A model generated the notes under the pieces. That model was not told where the DNA came from, ran no database searches, and saw nothing but the letters and a program-made list of their open reading frames with translations. Shown here piece by piece: positions 49,503 through 58,091 of a stretch of DNA of 64,000 nt (positions are counted from its first letter, which is position 1; each line of letters begins with the position of its first letter). A program made the position numbers and the translations under genes. The DNA comes from an uncultured Alistipes sp. (lineage in GTDB: Bacteria; Bacteroidota; Bacteroidia; Bacteroidales; Rikenellaceae). Where the stretch lies: the NCBI GenBank assembly GCA_944321945.1, contig CALUNE010000008.1, forward strand, positions 1 to 64,000, written 5' to 3'.

Positions 49503-49544
49503 TGTGAATGCCCGAATCGGGGGTGTGAATGGCCGATATGGGGG
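49503..49544 (-). promoter_or_regulatory. 21-bp-period direct repeat, candidate LytTR-regulator binding site
   Basis: The 8-mer tgtgaatg occurs at 49503-49510 and 49524-49531, and the surrounding 21-bp units match at 17 of 21 positions. LytTR regulators generally bind paired direct repeats spaced about two helical turns apart. The pair lies between the kinase stop codon and the protease gene, 36 bp upstream of the possible -7 element. The assignment is inference from spacing and context. Confidence 0.45.
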
Positions 49545-49545
49545 A

Positions 49546-51060
49546 TTATTGCTCTTCGGGCAAGAGCGGGAGCCGACAGCGGAAGAGCCCTTGCTCGATG
49601 CTGATCGAGATGTTCTGGTCGGTGTAGAAGCGGTAGACCGAGCGGATGCGTTCGAGCCCGACGCCGAGTGATTCGGGGGATTCGTTGTCGCGCGGCGTGC
49701 AGTTGTTCTCGATGAGCAGCGTTTCGCCCTCGGTGCGGATGCGGATGCGGAGCGGATTGCGTGTGGAGATGCGGTTGTGTTTCACGGCGTTTTCGACCAG
49801 CGTCTGAAGGCTCATGGCCGGGATCCGGCGGTTGCGCAGTGCGGGGTCGATGGCCGTGGTCAGTTCGAGGCTCTCGCCGAAACGGATCTGTTGCAGCGAG
49901 TGGTATTGCCACGTGAATTCGATCTCTTCGGCCAGCGTGGCGAGGATCTGCTTGCGGCGTTCCAGCACGCGGCGGTAGACCCGCGAGAGGGTGAGGGTGA
50001 ATTCGCGGGCCTGTTCGGGATTGCAGCGGATCAGCGCGTAGAGTGAGTTCAGCGAATTGAAGAGGAAATGCGGGTCGATCTGTTCGATGACCTGCTGCAG
50101 TTGCAGTTGGGCCGACTCCTGTTCCGAGAGGCGCCGCAGGGCATACTCCCGCCGCCAGCGGCGTTGTGCCAGGACGAGCAGCACGGCAAACAGCAGCACG
50201 GAGATCAGCGCCGTGAGGATGGTGTAGAGGTGAAAGTCGTCGATCTCCTGTTCGATGACCAGCCGGGGGATGCCGATTCCGGCCACCCAGCACTGCGAGC
50301 CCAGCCGAATGGGGTAGTAGATACGCTGTTCCTCGACGCCGAGGTAGTCGGAGAAGGCCTCCGTGAGGACCCTGCGACCCGTCGTCGTGGCCCTCCGAAA
50401 GGCTTCGCGAGAGGCTTCGTCCGTCAGCGTCTGTCCGAGCAGCAGGCTGTCCGGGTGGAATACGATCACTCCGTGAGGATCGAGCAGCATGGCCGAACTG
50501 CGGCTGTGCGGATGCTTTTCGGTCATGTAGGCGTAGAGTTTCGGCAGCGGGTAGTCGACTCCGCAGGTGCGTAACTGGCCTGCGGCGTTGCGGACCGTGC
50601 ACGTCAGCACCCAGATGCGGATACCTTCCCGTTCGACGATCGCGCTGCGGATTCCGCTGTCGGCTTTCGGGATGCGGCCGCTTCCGGTTGTGGTGAAGGC
50701 TCCGTCGCGCGAATAGCGGCGCAGAAGTCCGTCGCCGGGTTTTGCGAACCAGATGGCGTCGGCCTTGGCATCGACCTCGAGCAGCGTGGAGGTCAGAACC
50801 CGCAGTTCGCGGTCCGAGACGTCCGTATGCGTCCCCAGAAAGCGGGCCGAGGCGGTGAGGATCTTCTCCGTGCGGTCGAGTTCGGCCTGCAGCAGCAGGC
50901 AGTGCGATTCGCTGATCTCGGTGACGATGCGGTCGCTCATCTGTCCGGCACGGCGGTTGATGATCCGTCCGGTCAGCAGCACGCCGGCCGCGAGCAGCAC
51001 CAGCAGGATGGCTCCCGTGACGAGCAGACGTTCGCGATGGGTATGTTTTCGGTGTGGCAT
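49546..51060 (-). CDS. LytS-type sensor histidine kinase with periplasmic Cache-like domain
   Basis: A 504-aa membrane kinase. TM1 (LLVTGAILLVLLAAGVLL, about residues 12-30) and TM2 (TILTALISVLLFAVLLVLA, about 272-292) flank a periplasmic double-Cache-like domain (AMLLDPHGVIVFHPDSLLLG is the second repeat). The cytoplasmic part has a short coiled coil, the His_kinase domain with H331 in QIDPHFLFNSLNS and an ATPase with the N-box LVENAVKHN. This class partners LytTR regulators. It directly abuts the SDR gene upstream and precedes the protease gene. Confidence 0.93.
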   Translation of the reverse strand: MPHRKHTHRERLLVTGAILLVLLAAGVLLTGRIINRRAGQMSDRIVTEISESHCLLLQAELDRTEKILTASARFLGTHTDVSDRELRVLTSTLLEVDAKADAIWFAKPGDGLLRRYSRDGAFTTTGSGRIPKADSGIRSAIVEREGIRIWVLTCTVRNAAGQLRTCGVDYPLPKLYAYMTEKHPHSRSSAMLLDPHGVIVFHPDSLLLGQTLTDEASREAFRRATTTGRRVLTEAFSDYLGVEEQRIYYPIRLGSQCWVAGIGIPRLVIEQEIDDFHLYTILTALISVLLFAVLLVLAQRRWRREYALRRLSEQESAQLQLQQVIEQIDPHFLFNSLNSLYALIRCNPEQAREFTLTLSRVYRRVLERRKQILATLAEEIEFTWQYHSLQQIRFGESLELTTAIDPALRNRRIPAMSLQTLVENAVKHNRISTRNPLRIRIRTEGETLLIENNCTPRDNESPESLGVGLERIRSVYRFYTDQNISISIEQGLFRCRLPLLPEEQ

Positions 51061-51795
51061 CTATTCCCGGCTTCGGATCTTCAAACGTTCCCACACCCCT
51101 TGCGGGATGGCCCTCCACAGCGCGACCAGCAGTGCATACCGGCGGTCGATGACCACCCTGCGGCGGGGGTTGCGCAGTACCTCCATGATTCGGCGGGCCA
51201 CCTTTTCGGGACGCATCAGCAGGGGGTAGTGTCCGGTGGGTGAGAGTATCGGCGTGGCGACGAATCCCGGCCGGATATCCGTGAAGCGGATCGGGATCCC
51301 CTCCATGCGGGCCAACTGGGCCAGCGCGTCGATATAGGTGCTCTGCATGCGTTTGGTGGCCGAGTAGGCGGGGGCCGATCCGAGGCCCCGTGTCCCGGCG
51401 ACCGAGCTGATGACGGCGAGTTGCCCGCCGCCGGCCTGGCGGAAATAGCCGAATGCTGCCGTCACCATCCGCACGAATCCCTCGCCGTTGGTGCGGAGCG
51501 TCGACAGTTCGATGTCGGGTCTCAGGTCGGTGTTGCGGCTGCCGATTCCCGACGAATGGAGGTAGATGTCCATCCCGCCGAGGCGCTCGATGAGACGGGC
51601 CAGATGTTCTGCGGCATCGTCGCGGGTGATGTCCAGCGGTTCGATTTCGACCTGCCGGGGAGCTTCGGCGCGCAATGCTTCGAGGGCTTCGATACGGCGT
51701 CCGGCGGCACCCACGCGCCAACCTTCGCGGATACAGAGACGTGCGGTTTCCAGTCCGAGACCGGAGGTGGCACCTGTGATGACGATGCGTTTCAT
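51061..51795 (-). CDS. Short-chain dehydrogenase/reductase
   Basis: NAD(P)-dependent SDR of 244 aa. It shows the dinucleotide motif TGATSGLGLE at the N-terminus, the NNAG-like segment as HSSGIGSRN (atypical), catalytic Ser in AVISSVAG and YSATK with the catalytic Tyr and Lys. The C-terminal RPGFVATPIL is typical. The substrate cannot be told. The ATG at 51793-51795 giving MKRIVITGATSG is favoured over one eight codons upstream. The kinase gene begins immediately after its stop, so they are cotranscribed. Confidence 0.88.
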   Translation of the reverse strand: MKRIVITGATSGLGLETARLCIREGWRVGAAGRRIEALEALRAEAPRQVEIEPLDITRDDAAEHLARLIERLGGMDIYLHSSGIGSRNTDLRPDIELSTLRTNGEGFVRMVTAAFGYFRQAGGGQLAVISSVAGTRGLGSAPAYSATKRMQSTYIDALAQLARMEGIPIRFTDIRPGFVATPILSPTGHYPLLMRPEKVARRIMEVLRNPRRRVVIDRRYALLVALWRAIPQGVWERLKIRSRE

Positions 51796-51896
51796 GGCAT
51801 TCCCGGGTTTGGTTTTCATCGAACAAGATACGACATGTCGGTCGAATTTGCAACTTTTGCTCCGCGATTGGTTCGAAGCGGGTTGAGGGGCGATAA

Positions 51897-51917
51897 AAAA
51901 AGCCCCGCAGGGCTTTT
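51897..51917 (-). terminator. Terminator of the dCMP deaminase gene
   Basis: An 8-bp stem (51898-51905 with 51910-51917) and tight loop are followed on the minus strand by a run of T, about 110 bp past the deaminase stop and upstream of the SDR gene. Confidence 0.75.
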
Positions 51918-52025
51918 CGCAAGGGGTATCTCACCTCCCGATCTTCGTTCCGAAAACCGCTTCGGTCCGCAGGCTGCGATGAGACGGGGCCCGAGTGGCC
52001 GCATCCGGGGCAGGCCGGCAGCAGA

Positions 52026-52466
52026 CTAACCGATTTCCTCGGGCCTGTACTGCACGCATTCGATGCCTACGCGCCGCAACAGATCGAGCCCCTCCTCCGA
52101 GCGGTAATCTTCCGAGTAGACCACGCGCTTGATTCCGGCCTGAATGATCAGTTTCGAACATTCGATGCAGGGTGCCGCCGTGATGTAGAGGGTCGAGCCG
52201 TCGCAGTTGTTGGCCGACTTGGCGACCTTGGTGATGGCATTGGCTTCGGCGTGGAGCACGTAGGATTTGGTCTTGCCGTTTTCGTCCTCGCAGATGTTCT
52301 CGAAACCCGAGGGGGTTCCGTTGTAACCGTCGGAGATGATCATCTTGTCCTTGACAATCAGGGCTCCGACCTTCCGGCGTACGCAGTAGGAGTTCTCGGC
52401 CCATATCCGTGCCATGCGGAGATAGCGCAGGTCGAGTTGGTGCTGTTTTTCTTCCTGATAACCCAT
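52026..52466 (-). CDS. dCMP/cytidine-type deaminase
   Basis: Zinc deaminase of the dCMP deaminase (ComEB-like) family converting dCMP to dUMP, 146 aa. The zinc site is visible as HAEANAI (His and catalytic Glu) and PCIECSKLI (two Cys). SDGYNGTPSGFENICED is the substrate loop typical of dCMP deaminases, and YRSEEGLDLLRRVGIE closes the fold. A longer in-frame start at 52589 would lie inside a 70-bp repeat unit; the ATG at 52464-52466 giving MGYQEEKQHQ is preferred. No clear promoter separates it from secA, so read-through across the repeats is possible. Confidence 0.92.
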   Translation of the reverse strand: MGYQEEKQHQLDLRYLRMARIWAENSYCVRRKVGALIVKDKMIISDGYNGTPSGFENICEDENGKTKSYVLHAEANAITKVAKSANNCDGSTLYITAAPCIECSKLIIQAGIKRVVYSEDYRSEEGLDLLRRVGIECVQYRPEEIG

Positions 52467-52545
52467 GTTTTTCGGTTTGTAGGTTTTATGGAAAGGACCG
52501 GAAAGCCGCTTTCGGCGACCCTCCGGCCCGTTTCTTCCGGTCACG

Positions 52546-52892
52546 GGGCAACGGACCTTCCGGACCCCGTCGAAGTTCTCATCCCCCATAAAGGGGTTTT
52601 CTTAAAACCCTGGCAGGGCAACGGACCTTCCGGACCCCGTCGAAGTTCTCATCCCCCATAAAGGGGTTTTCTTAAAACCCTGGCAGGGCAACGGACCTTC
52701 CGGACCCCGTCGAAGCTTACATCCCCCACAAATGGGTTTTCTTAAAACCCTGGCAGGGCAACGGACCTTCCGGACCCCGTCGAAACTCACATCCCCCACA
52801 AATGGGTTTTCTTAAAACCCTGGCAGGGCAACGGTTCCGGACCCCGTCGAAGTTCTCATCCCCCACAAATGGGTTTTCTTAAAACCCTAGAG
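52546..52892. repeat. 70-bp tandem repeat, five copies, abutting the secA stop codon
   Basis: Units start at 52546, 52616, 52686, 52756 and 52826. Copies 1-4 are exactly 70 bp; copy 5 lacks 3 bp and runs into the secA stop codon (52887-52889). Units 1 and 2 are identical in nearly all positions, while 3-5 share changes. Each unit can fold a small hairpin (ccccataaagggg in copies 1-2, ccccacaaatggg in copies 3-5) and another around ggttttcttaaaacc. It fills most of the 420-bp gap between secA and the deaminase gene. Confidence 0.96.
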
Positions 52893-55800
52893 CCCCTTGC
52901 CGTGGCAATTTTTGTACTTCTTGCCCGAGCCGCAGGGACAGGGATCGTTGCGGCCGACCTTCTTCTCGACATGCAGCGGCATGGGTTTCTGACGCTCCTG
53001 CTGTCCGGCCTGAGCCGCAGCCTGCATGCGTGAAGCCTGCAGCTTGTTGACGTCGATCTTGGCACGGCGTTCACGCTCCTGCTGCAGGCGCTGTGCCTCT
53101 TCGGCGCTCTGCTCGCGCACGGGGATGTAGGCGCGGTCGAGGATCGAAAGCACCTCGCGGTTGACCTTGATGAGCATCTTCGAGAAGAGCCCGAAAGATT
53201 CGAACTTGTAGATCAGCAGCGGGTCCTTCTGCTCGTAGGTGGCGTTCTGCACGCTCTGACGCAGGTCGTCCATTTCGCGCAGGTGCTCCCGCCAGGCGTC
53301 GTCGATCGTCGTGAACATCACGATCTTCGAGAAGACCTTGTAGATTTCGGCACCGTCGGTCTCCTTGCAGCGGCGCAGGTTGACCGGCACGTTGTAGCCG
53401 AGGTGACCGTCCGTGATCGGGAAGTAGATGTTCGAATCCAGCTGATCCTTGCGGTCCTCGTAGATGCGCTCCATGACGGGCCGTACGGTGTCGGCCACGG
53501 CCTTGGCGCGGCGGGCGTAGGCCTCCTTGAGCGCCTTGACGATGGCTTCGACCAGCTCGTCGGGTTTGGCCGCCTTGTATGCAGCCTCGTCCATCGGCAG
53601 TTCGACAGCCACCTGACGGATCAGCTGCATGCGGAAGTCTTCGTAGTCGATGCCGCGGTTCTCCTCGACGAAGTTGTCGGCAAAGTCGTACATGATGTTG
53701 TTCAGGTCGATCTCGATGCGTTCGCCGTAGAGGGCATGGCGGCGGCGCGTGTAGATCACTTCGCGCTGCGAGTTCATCACGTCGTCGTATTCGAGCAGAC
53801 GCTTGCGGATACCGAAGTTGTTCTCCTCGACCTTCTTCTGGGCGCGCTCGATGGCCTTGGTCATCATGCCGGCCTGGATCACCTCGCCCTCCTTCAGACC
53901 CATGCGGTCCATCATCGTGGCGATACGTCCCGAGCCGAACAGACGCATCAGGTCATCCTCGAGCGAGACGAAGAACTGCGACGATCCGGGGTCGCCCTGA
54001 CGTCCGGCACGACCGCGCAGCTGGCGGTCGACGCGGCGGCTTTCGTGGCGCTCCGTGCCGATGATGGCCAGACCGCCCGCAGCCTTGACTTCGGGCGTCA
54101 GCTTGATGTCGGTACCACGGCCGGCCATGTTCGTGGCGATGGTCACCTGGCCCGAACGTCCGGCTTCGGCCACCACCTGTGCCTCGAGCGCGTGCTGCTT
54201 GGCGTTCAGCACGTTGTGCTTGATGCCGCGCAGCTTGAGCATGCGGCTCAGCAGCTCGGAGATTTCGACCGACGTCGTGCCGACCAGCACCGGACGTCCC
54301 TGGCCCACCAGCCGGACGATCTCCTCGATGACGGCGTTGTACTTTTCGCGTTTGGTCTTGTAGATGAGGTCCTGACGGTCGTCGCGGATCACGGGGCGGT
54401 TGGTCGGGATCACCACCACGTCGAGTTTGTAGATGCTCCAGAACTCCGAGGCTTCGGTTTCGGCCGTACCGGTCATGCCGGCCAGCTTGTGATACATGCG
54501 GAAGTAGTTCTGCAGCGTGATGGTGGCGAAGGTCTGCGTGGCGGCCTCGACCTTGACGTGCTCCTTGGCCTCGATGGCCTGGTGCAGGCCGTCCGAGTAA
54601 CGGCGGCCTTCGAGGATACGGCCGGTCTGTTCGTCGACGATCTTCACCTTGTTGTCCATCACCACATACTCGATGTCCTTCTCGAACATGGCGAAGGCTT
54701 TCAGCAGCTGGATCACCGTATGGACGCGTTCCGACTTGATGGCGTAGTCGTTGATGACTTCGTCACGCTTGGCGGCCTTTTCCTCGGGCGAGAGTTGGCT
54801 CTTTTCGAGTTCGGCCACCTCGGCGCCGATGTCCGGCAGCACGAAGAAACCGTCCTCGTTGAAGTATTTCGACAGCACCTCATGGCCCTTGTCGGTCAGT
54901 TCGACCGAATTGAGCTTCTCGTCGATGACGAAGTAGAGGTCGTCGGTAATCTCGGGCATGCGGCGGTTGTTGTCCTGCATGTAGATGTTTTCGGTCTTCT
55001 GCATGAGGGCCTTGATACCCTGCTCCGAGAGGTATTTGATCAGCGGCTTGTATTTCGGGAGACCCTTGTGGGCGCGGTAGAGCTTGATGCCGCCCTCTTC
55101 GGTCTTGCCGGCGGAGATCAGCTGACGGGCCTCGGCCAGCAGCTGCGTGACGAGATTTTTCTGCAGGTTGTAGAGATGATCGATGGCCGGGCAGTACTGC
55201 TCGAACATCTGGTCGTCGCCCTTGGGCACGGGACCCGAGATGATGAGCGGCGTACGGGCATCGTCGATCAGGACCGAGTCGACCTCGTCGACGATGGCGA
55301 AGTGGTGTTTGCGCTGCACGAGGTCCTTGGGCGACGAGGCCATGTTGTCGCGCAGGTAGTCGAAGCCGTACTCGTTGTTCGTACCGAAGGTGATGTCGGC
55401 CATGTAGGCTTTGCGGCGGGCGTCGGAGTTGGGCTGGGTGTCGTCGATGCAGGCCACCGAGAGTCCGTGGAATTCGTACATCGGCCCCATCCACTCGGAG
55501 TCACGCTTGGCCAGGTAGTTGTTCACCGTGACCATGTGGACGCCCTTTTTGGCCAGGGCGTTGAGGAATACGGGGAGTGTGGCCACGAGGGTTTTACCTT
55601 CGCCCGTCGCCATTTCGGCGATCTTGCCCTGGTGGAGCACCACGCCGCCGAACAGCTGTACGTCGTAGTGGATCATGTCCCACTTGACATCGTTGCCGCC
55701 GGCCATCCAGTGGGTGGCATAGATGGCCTTGTCGCCCTCGATGGTGACGAAATCCTTCGTGGCGGCGAGTTCGCGGTCGAAGTCGTTGGCCGTGACGACC

Positions 55801-56189
55801 ACCGTATCGTTCTGGGCGAATCGGCGGGCCGTATCCTTCATGATGGCGAAGGCCTCGGGAAGGATCTGATCGAGCTTTTCCTCGATGCGGTCGTCGATAC
55901 GCTTGGTTGTATCGTCGATCTCCTTGGAGATCTTCTCCTTCTCGTCGAGCGAAGTTTCGGGTTTTTCGAGGGCGGCCTTCAGTTCGACGATGCGGGCCTC
56001 GTCGGCGGCGATGTAGTCGGCGATCTGTTTCTTGAGGTCCTCGCTGCGGGCGCGGAGTTCGTCGTTCGAGAGGGCCTCGATCGACGGGTATACGGCCTTG
56101 ATTTTCTGCAGATAGGGTTCGATCAGTTTGCGGTCCTTGTCGGCTTTCGAGCCGAAGAGGGCTTTGATGATACTGGCAACTATATCCAT
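52887..56189 (-). CDS. secA: Preprotein translocase ATPase SecA
   Basis: Motor of the Sec pathway, 1100 aa, the enlarged form usual in Bacteroidota (E. coli about 900). It starts [22 protein letters not shown]1 has Walker [13 protein letters not shown] and the [19 protein letters not shown] segment; NBD2 has AGRGTDIKL and [15 protein letters not shown]. The C-terminal SEC-C zinc motif is [16 protein letters not shown]. An insert of about 150-200 residues lies between the Walker B region and the rest of NBD1. The ATG at 56187-56189 is favoured over an 18-codon extension. Its stop codon lies in the last 70-bp repeat. Confidence 0.97.
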   Translation of the reverse strand: MDIVASIIKALFGSKADKDRKLIEPYLQKIKAVYPSIEALSNDELRARSEDLKKQIADYIAADEARIVELKAALEKPETSLDEKEKISKEIDDTTKRIDDRIEEKLDQILPEAFAIMKDTARRFAQNDTVVVTANDFDRELAATKDFVTIEGDKAIYATHWMAGGNDVKWDMIHYDVQLFGGVVLHQGKIAEMATGEGKTLVATLPVFLNALAKKGVHMVTVNNYLAKRDSEWMGPMYEFHGLSVACIDDTQPNSDARRKAYMADITFGTNNEYGFDYLRDNMASSPKDLVQRKHHFAIVDEVDSVLIDDARTPLIISGPVPKGDDQMFEQYCPAIDHLYNLQKNLVTQLLAEARQLISAGKTEEGGIKLYRAHKGLPKYKPLIKYLSEQGIKALMQKTENIYMQDNNRRMPEITDDLYFVIDEKLNSVELTDKGHEVLSKYFNEDGFFVLPDIGAEVAELEKSQLSPEEKAAKRDEVINDYAIKSERVHTVIQLLKAFAMFEKDIEYVVMDNKVKIVDEQTGRILEGRRYSDGLHQAIEAKEHVKVEAATQTFATITLQNYFRMYHKLAGMTGTAETEASEFWSIYKLDVVVIPTNRPVIRDDRQDLIYKTKREKYNAVIEEIVRLVGQGRPVLVGTTSVEISELLSRMLKLRGIKHNVLNAKQHALEAQVVAEAGRSGQVTIATNMAGRGTDIKLTPEVKAAGGLAIIGTERHESRRVDRQLRGRAGRQGDPGSSQFFVSLEDDLMRLFGSGRIATMMDRMGLKEGEVIQAGMMTKAIERAQKKVEENNFGIRKRLLEYDDVMNSQREVIYTRRRHALYGERIEIDLNNIMYDFADNFVEENRGIDYEDFRMQLIRQVAVELPMDEAAYKAAKPDELVEAIVKALKEAYARRAKAVADTVRPVMERIYEDRKDQLDSNIYFPITDGHLGYNVPVNLRRCKETDGAEIYKVFSKIVMFTTIDDAWREHLREMDDLRQSVQNATYEQKDPLLIYKFESFGLFSKMLIKVNREVLSILDRAYIPVREQSAEEAQRLQQERERRAKIDVNKLQASRMQAAAQAGQQERQKPMPLHVEKKVGRNDPCPCGSGKKYKNCHGKGL

Positions 56190-56230
56190 ACGGGCTTTGT
56201 AATGATTTCGTGTTTTGGTTGTAAATCCTA

Positions 56231-56238
56231 CAAAGATA
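56231..56238 (-). promoter_or_regulatory. Predicted -7 element for secA
   Basis: The minus strand reads TATCTTTG (TAnnTTTG), 41 bp from the secA ATG. Confidence 0.6.
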
Positions 56239-56394
56239 CTCATTTTTCCGGGAATTACGAATAAATACGAAAAAATGGGACCCGGATTCGTTCACTTTTC
56301 TCTCGGCGGAACCCGCATGGAGGCATAAGGCGGCTTTAGGGGATGAGTGTCATGTCATTGCGGATTCGTGGCCCGGCCGTTGTCGAAGATGGCG

Positions 56395-56640
56395 TGGAAA
56401 CTGCCGCATCGGGCCCCGGATTTCGCGTACGTGCGGCGCCGGAATTGCATGTCAGCGTGATGCGCGGATTGCGAGCCATGAACTCCTTTGCGATCTGGGC
56501 CGAGGCATCGGTCGGGACAGTCGTCGATGACGATCGGTCTGAACGCGCCGGGGCGCTCCAGGCTGGTAGATTGTCGATGCTTCCGTTCGCGAAACGCTCC
56601 GCATTGTATGGGGCATGATGACGCGGACGCGCGGGTTGGC
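56395..56640 (-). pseudogene. Decayed N-terminal fragment of a family 2 glycosyltransferase
   Basis: Read on the minus strand in three shifting frames, the segment gives PRVRVIMP, then PYNAERF, then FRPIVIDDC, then TDASAQIAKEFMARNPRIT and GAARTRNPGPDAA. In that order they match the start of GT2 (GT-A) glycosyltransferases, which typically run VSVIMPxYNAERF, IVIDDCSTDAS, NxGxxxARNxGLDAA. At least three frameshifts separate the pieces, and the catalytic DSDD region and everything beyond is gone. No single open frame covers it. The rest of the 534-bp gap between secA and the DUF2851 gene shows nothing else besides the secA promoter element. Confidence 0.7.
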
Positions 56641-56723
56641 AGAGGCCGATTTCAGGGATGGGCGGCTGGTAGGGCGGGTTGGAGGATCCGGACGGTTTGA
56701 ACGGTAAACTTTTCGGCCGGGAG

Positions 56724-57698
56724 CTATGTTTCGGCGAAAATTTTTACCAGACGGCGCCCGACGGGACACGCCGCACACCGTTGGCGGGCGCAGTATTCGG
56801 TCGACAGCTGCAGCAGGGCCTGGCTTTCGAAGGCGTTGCGGGGACGAACGCCCGCGGCCGCCCATTCGCGGATGTAGCGGTTGTCCTCGGCCGGGAGGTT
56901 TTCGAGCAGCGAGAGGGCGCTGTCGCGCAGCCGTTCGCTGCGGGTGTAGCTTCCGTAGGCGAACTGCAGGACGACGACCAGATTGATGCCGATGATGTTG
57001 GCCTTGAAGGCGCCGATGCGTTTGGGCCGGGCGTCGCTTTCGGCGCCGGGGATGAAATGCGTGCGCCAATAGTCCGAGGCTTCGATGCCGAAGAGCGTGC
57101 GGACATCCTCCTCCCGGCGGCAGGCCATGGCGCGGTCCATGATGAATTCGTCCTGGGTGAAGAACTCAGCGGCCTGGGCCAGCCGCAGGACGGGATGGTT
57201 GGCCGGGCGGATCTCGGCCAGTTCCCATGCTGCGGCCTCCATCGGACGGATCTCATACTTGGCCGCCAGGTATTCGAAATTGCGGCGCAGATTGAGCGTA
57301 TATTCGTCGTTGTGATAGAGGTCCAGCAGCCCCGAGGCACCGAACAGCATCGCCTCGACGGCATGCGGAACCTTGCGTTCCCGCAGGACGATCTTGTAGG
57401 GAACACGTCGGGCCAGTTCGAGATAGGCCTCCTGGTTGCAACGGTCGCCCAGCGTGCGGAAGTAGAGCAGGTAGAAGGTCTGATTCCAGTTGTCGGCGGC
57501 TTCCGCGCGGAGGGCCTCGACGGTGCGCATCTTGCGGTCGAGGCGGTCGAAGATCAGCGCCGTGAAGAGCTCCGTGCGCTGCAGTTCGTCGAGCGAGGCG
57601 AGGAATCCGCCGCAGGCGTGTTCGCCGGCCCGGGCCTCGAGACGTTCGATCGTCCGCCGGACAGCGCGCTCCGGGGTATCGTCCTTCGCGCCGTTCAT
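56724..57698 (-). CDS. DUF2851 family protein, shorter than usual at the N-terminus
   Basis: A 324-aa protein of unknown function, recognised as DUF2851 from NWNQTFYLLYFRTLG, EAMLFGASGLLDL, EIRPANHPVLRLAQAAEFF and a Cys-rich end (YCARQRCAACPVGRR). Family members I recall are about 420-430 aa and begin with a further domain of roughly 100 residues that is missing here. The start is either the ATG at 57696-57698 or a GTG at 57704 overlapping the stop of the upstream gene. It is the last intact gene of a minus-strand cluster beginning at 61110. Confidence 0.75.
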   Translation of the reverse strand: MNGAKDDTPERAVRRTIERLEARAGEHACGGFLASLDELQRTELFTALIFDRLDRKMRTVEALRAEAADNWNQTFYLLYFRTLGDRCNQEAYLELARRVPYKIVLRERKVPHAVEAMLFGASGLLDLYHNDEYTLNLRRNFEYLAAKYEIRPMEAAAWELAEIRPANHPVLRLAQAAEFFTQDEFIMDRAMACRREEDVRTLFGIEASDYWRTHFIPGAESDARPKRIGAFKANIIGINLVVVLQFAYGSYTRSERLRDSALSLLENLPAEDNRYIREWAAAGVRPRNAFESQALLQLSTEYCARQRCAACPVGRRLVKIFAET

Positions 57699-57700
57699 CG

Positions 57701-58021
57701 TCACAGCATGTTGAGTTCGAGCAGCGCCTCTTCCGACATCATGCTCTTGTCCCAGACGGGGTCGAACGTCAGGATAACGTTCACCGACTTCACCCCCTTG
57801 ACCTTGGCCACCTGTTGGTTGACATCCTCGACGAGCATGTCGGCCATCGGGCAGTTGGGGGCGGTGAGGGTCATGCGGATCGTGGCCACGCCGTCGGGCG
57901 TGTAGTCGATTTCGTAGACCAGACCGAGATCGTAGATGTTGACCGGGATTTCCGGATCGTATATGTTCTTGAGCGTCGCGACGATCTCCTTTTCGACCTC
58001 AAGAATCTCTTCGGGTGTCAT
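57701..58021 (-). CDS. DUF59/MIP18-type iron-sulfur assembly protein (SufT-like)
   Basis: A 106-aa single-domain protein of the MIP18/DUF59 family, which assists iron-sulfur cluster maturation or insertion. Conserved segments are KNIYDPEIPVNIYDLGLVYE, TLTAPNCPMADML (with the family Cys) and VNVILTFDPVWDKSMMSEEA. The presence of sufE 70 bp upstream on the same strand supports a role in the SUF pathway. Similar proteins also occur in phenylacetate degradation (PaaD), but no such genes are nearby. Confidence 0.92.
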   Translation of the reverse strand: MTPEEILEVEKEIVATLKNIYDPEIPVNIYDLGLVYEIDYTPDGVATIRMTLTAPNCPMADMLVEDVNQQVAKVKGVKSVNVILTFDPVWDKSMMSEEALLELNML

Positions 58022-58091
58022 GTTTTTCGTTGTATTTCATTGTTTTGCGGAATCCGCCGTCGTGCTGGGACCGGCCAGAATCCGCCGGGCG

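Noticed and set aside
52467-52589. N-terminal extension of the dCMP deaminase starting at 52589
   Set aside because: The upstream in-frame ATG lies inside a 70-bp repeat unit, and the extension is repeat-derived peptide; the deaminase family begins near MGYQEEKQHQ at 52466.
52546-52892. Possible CRISPR array in the 70-bp repeats
   Set aside because: The units are contiguous with no unique spacers and no cas genes nearby, so this is a tandem repeat.
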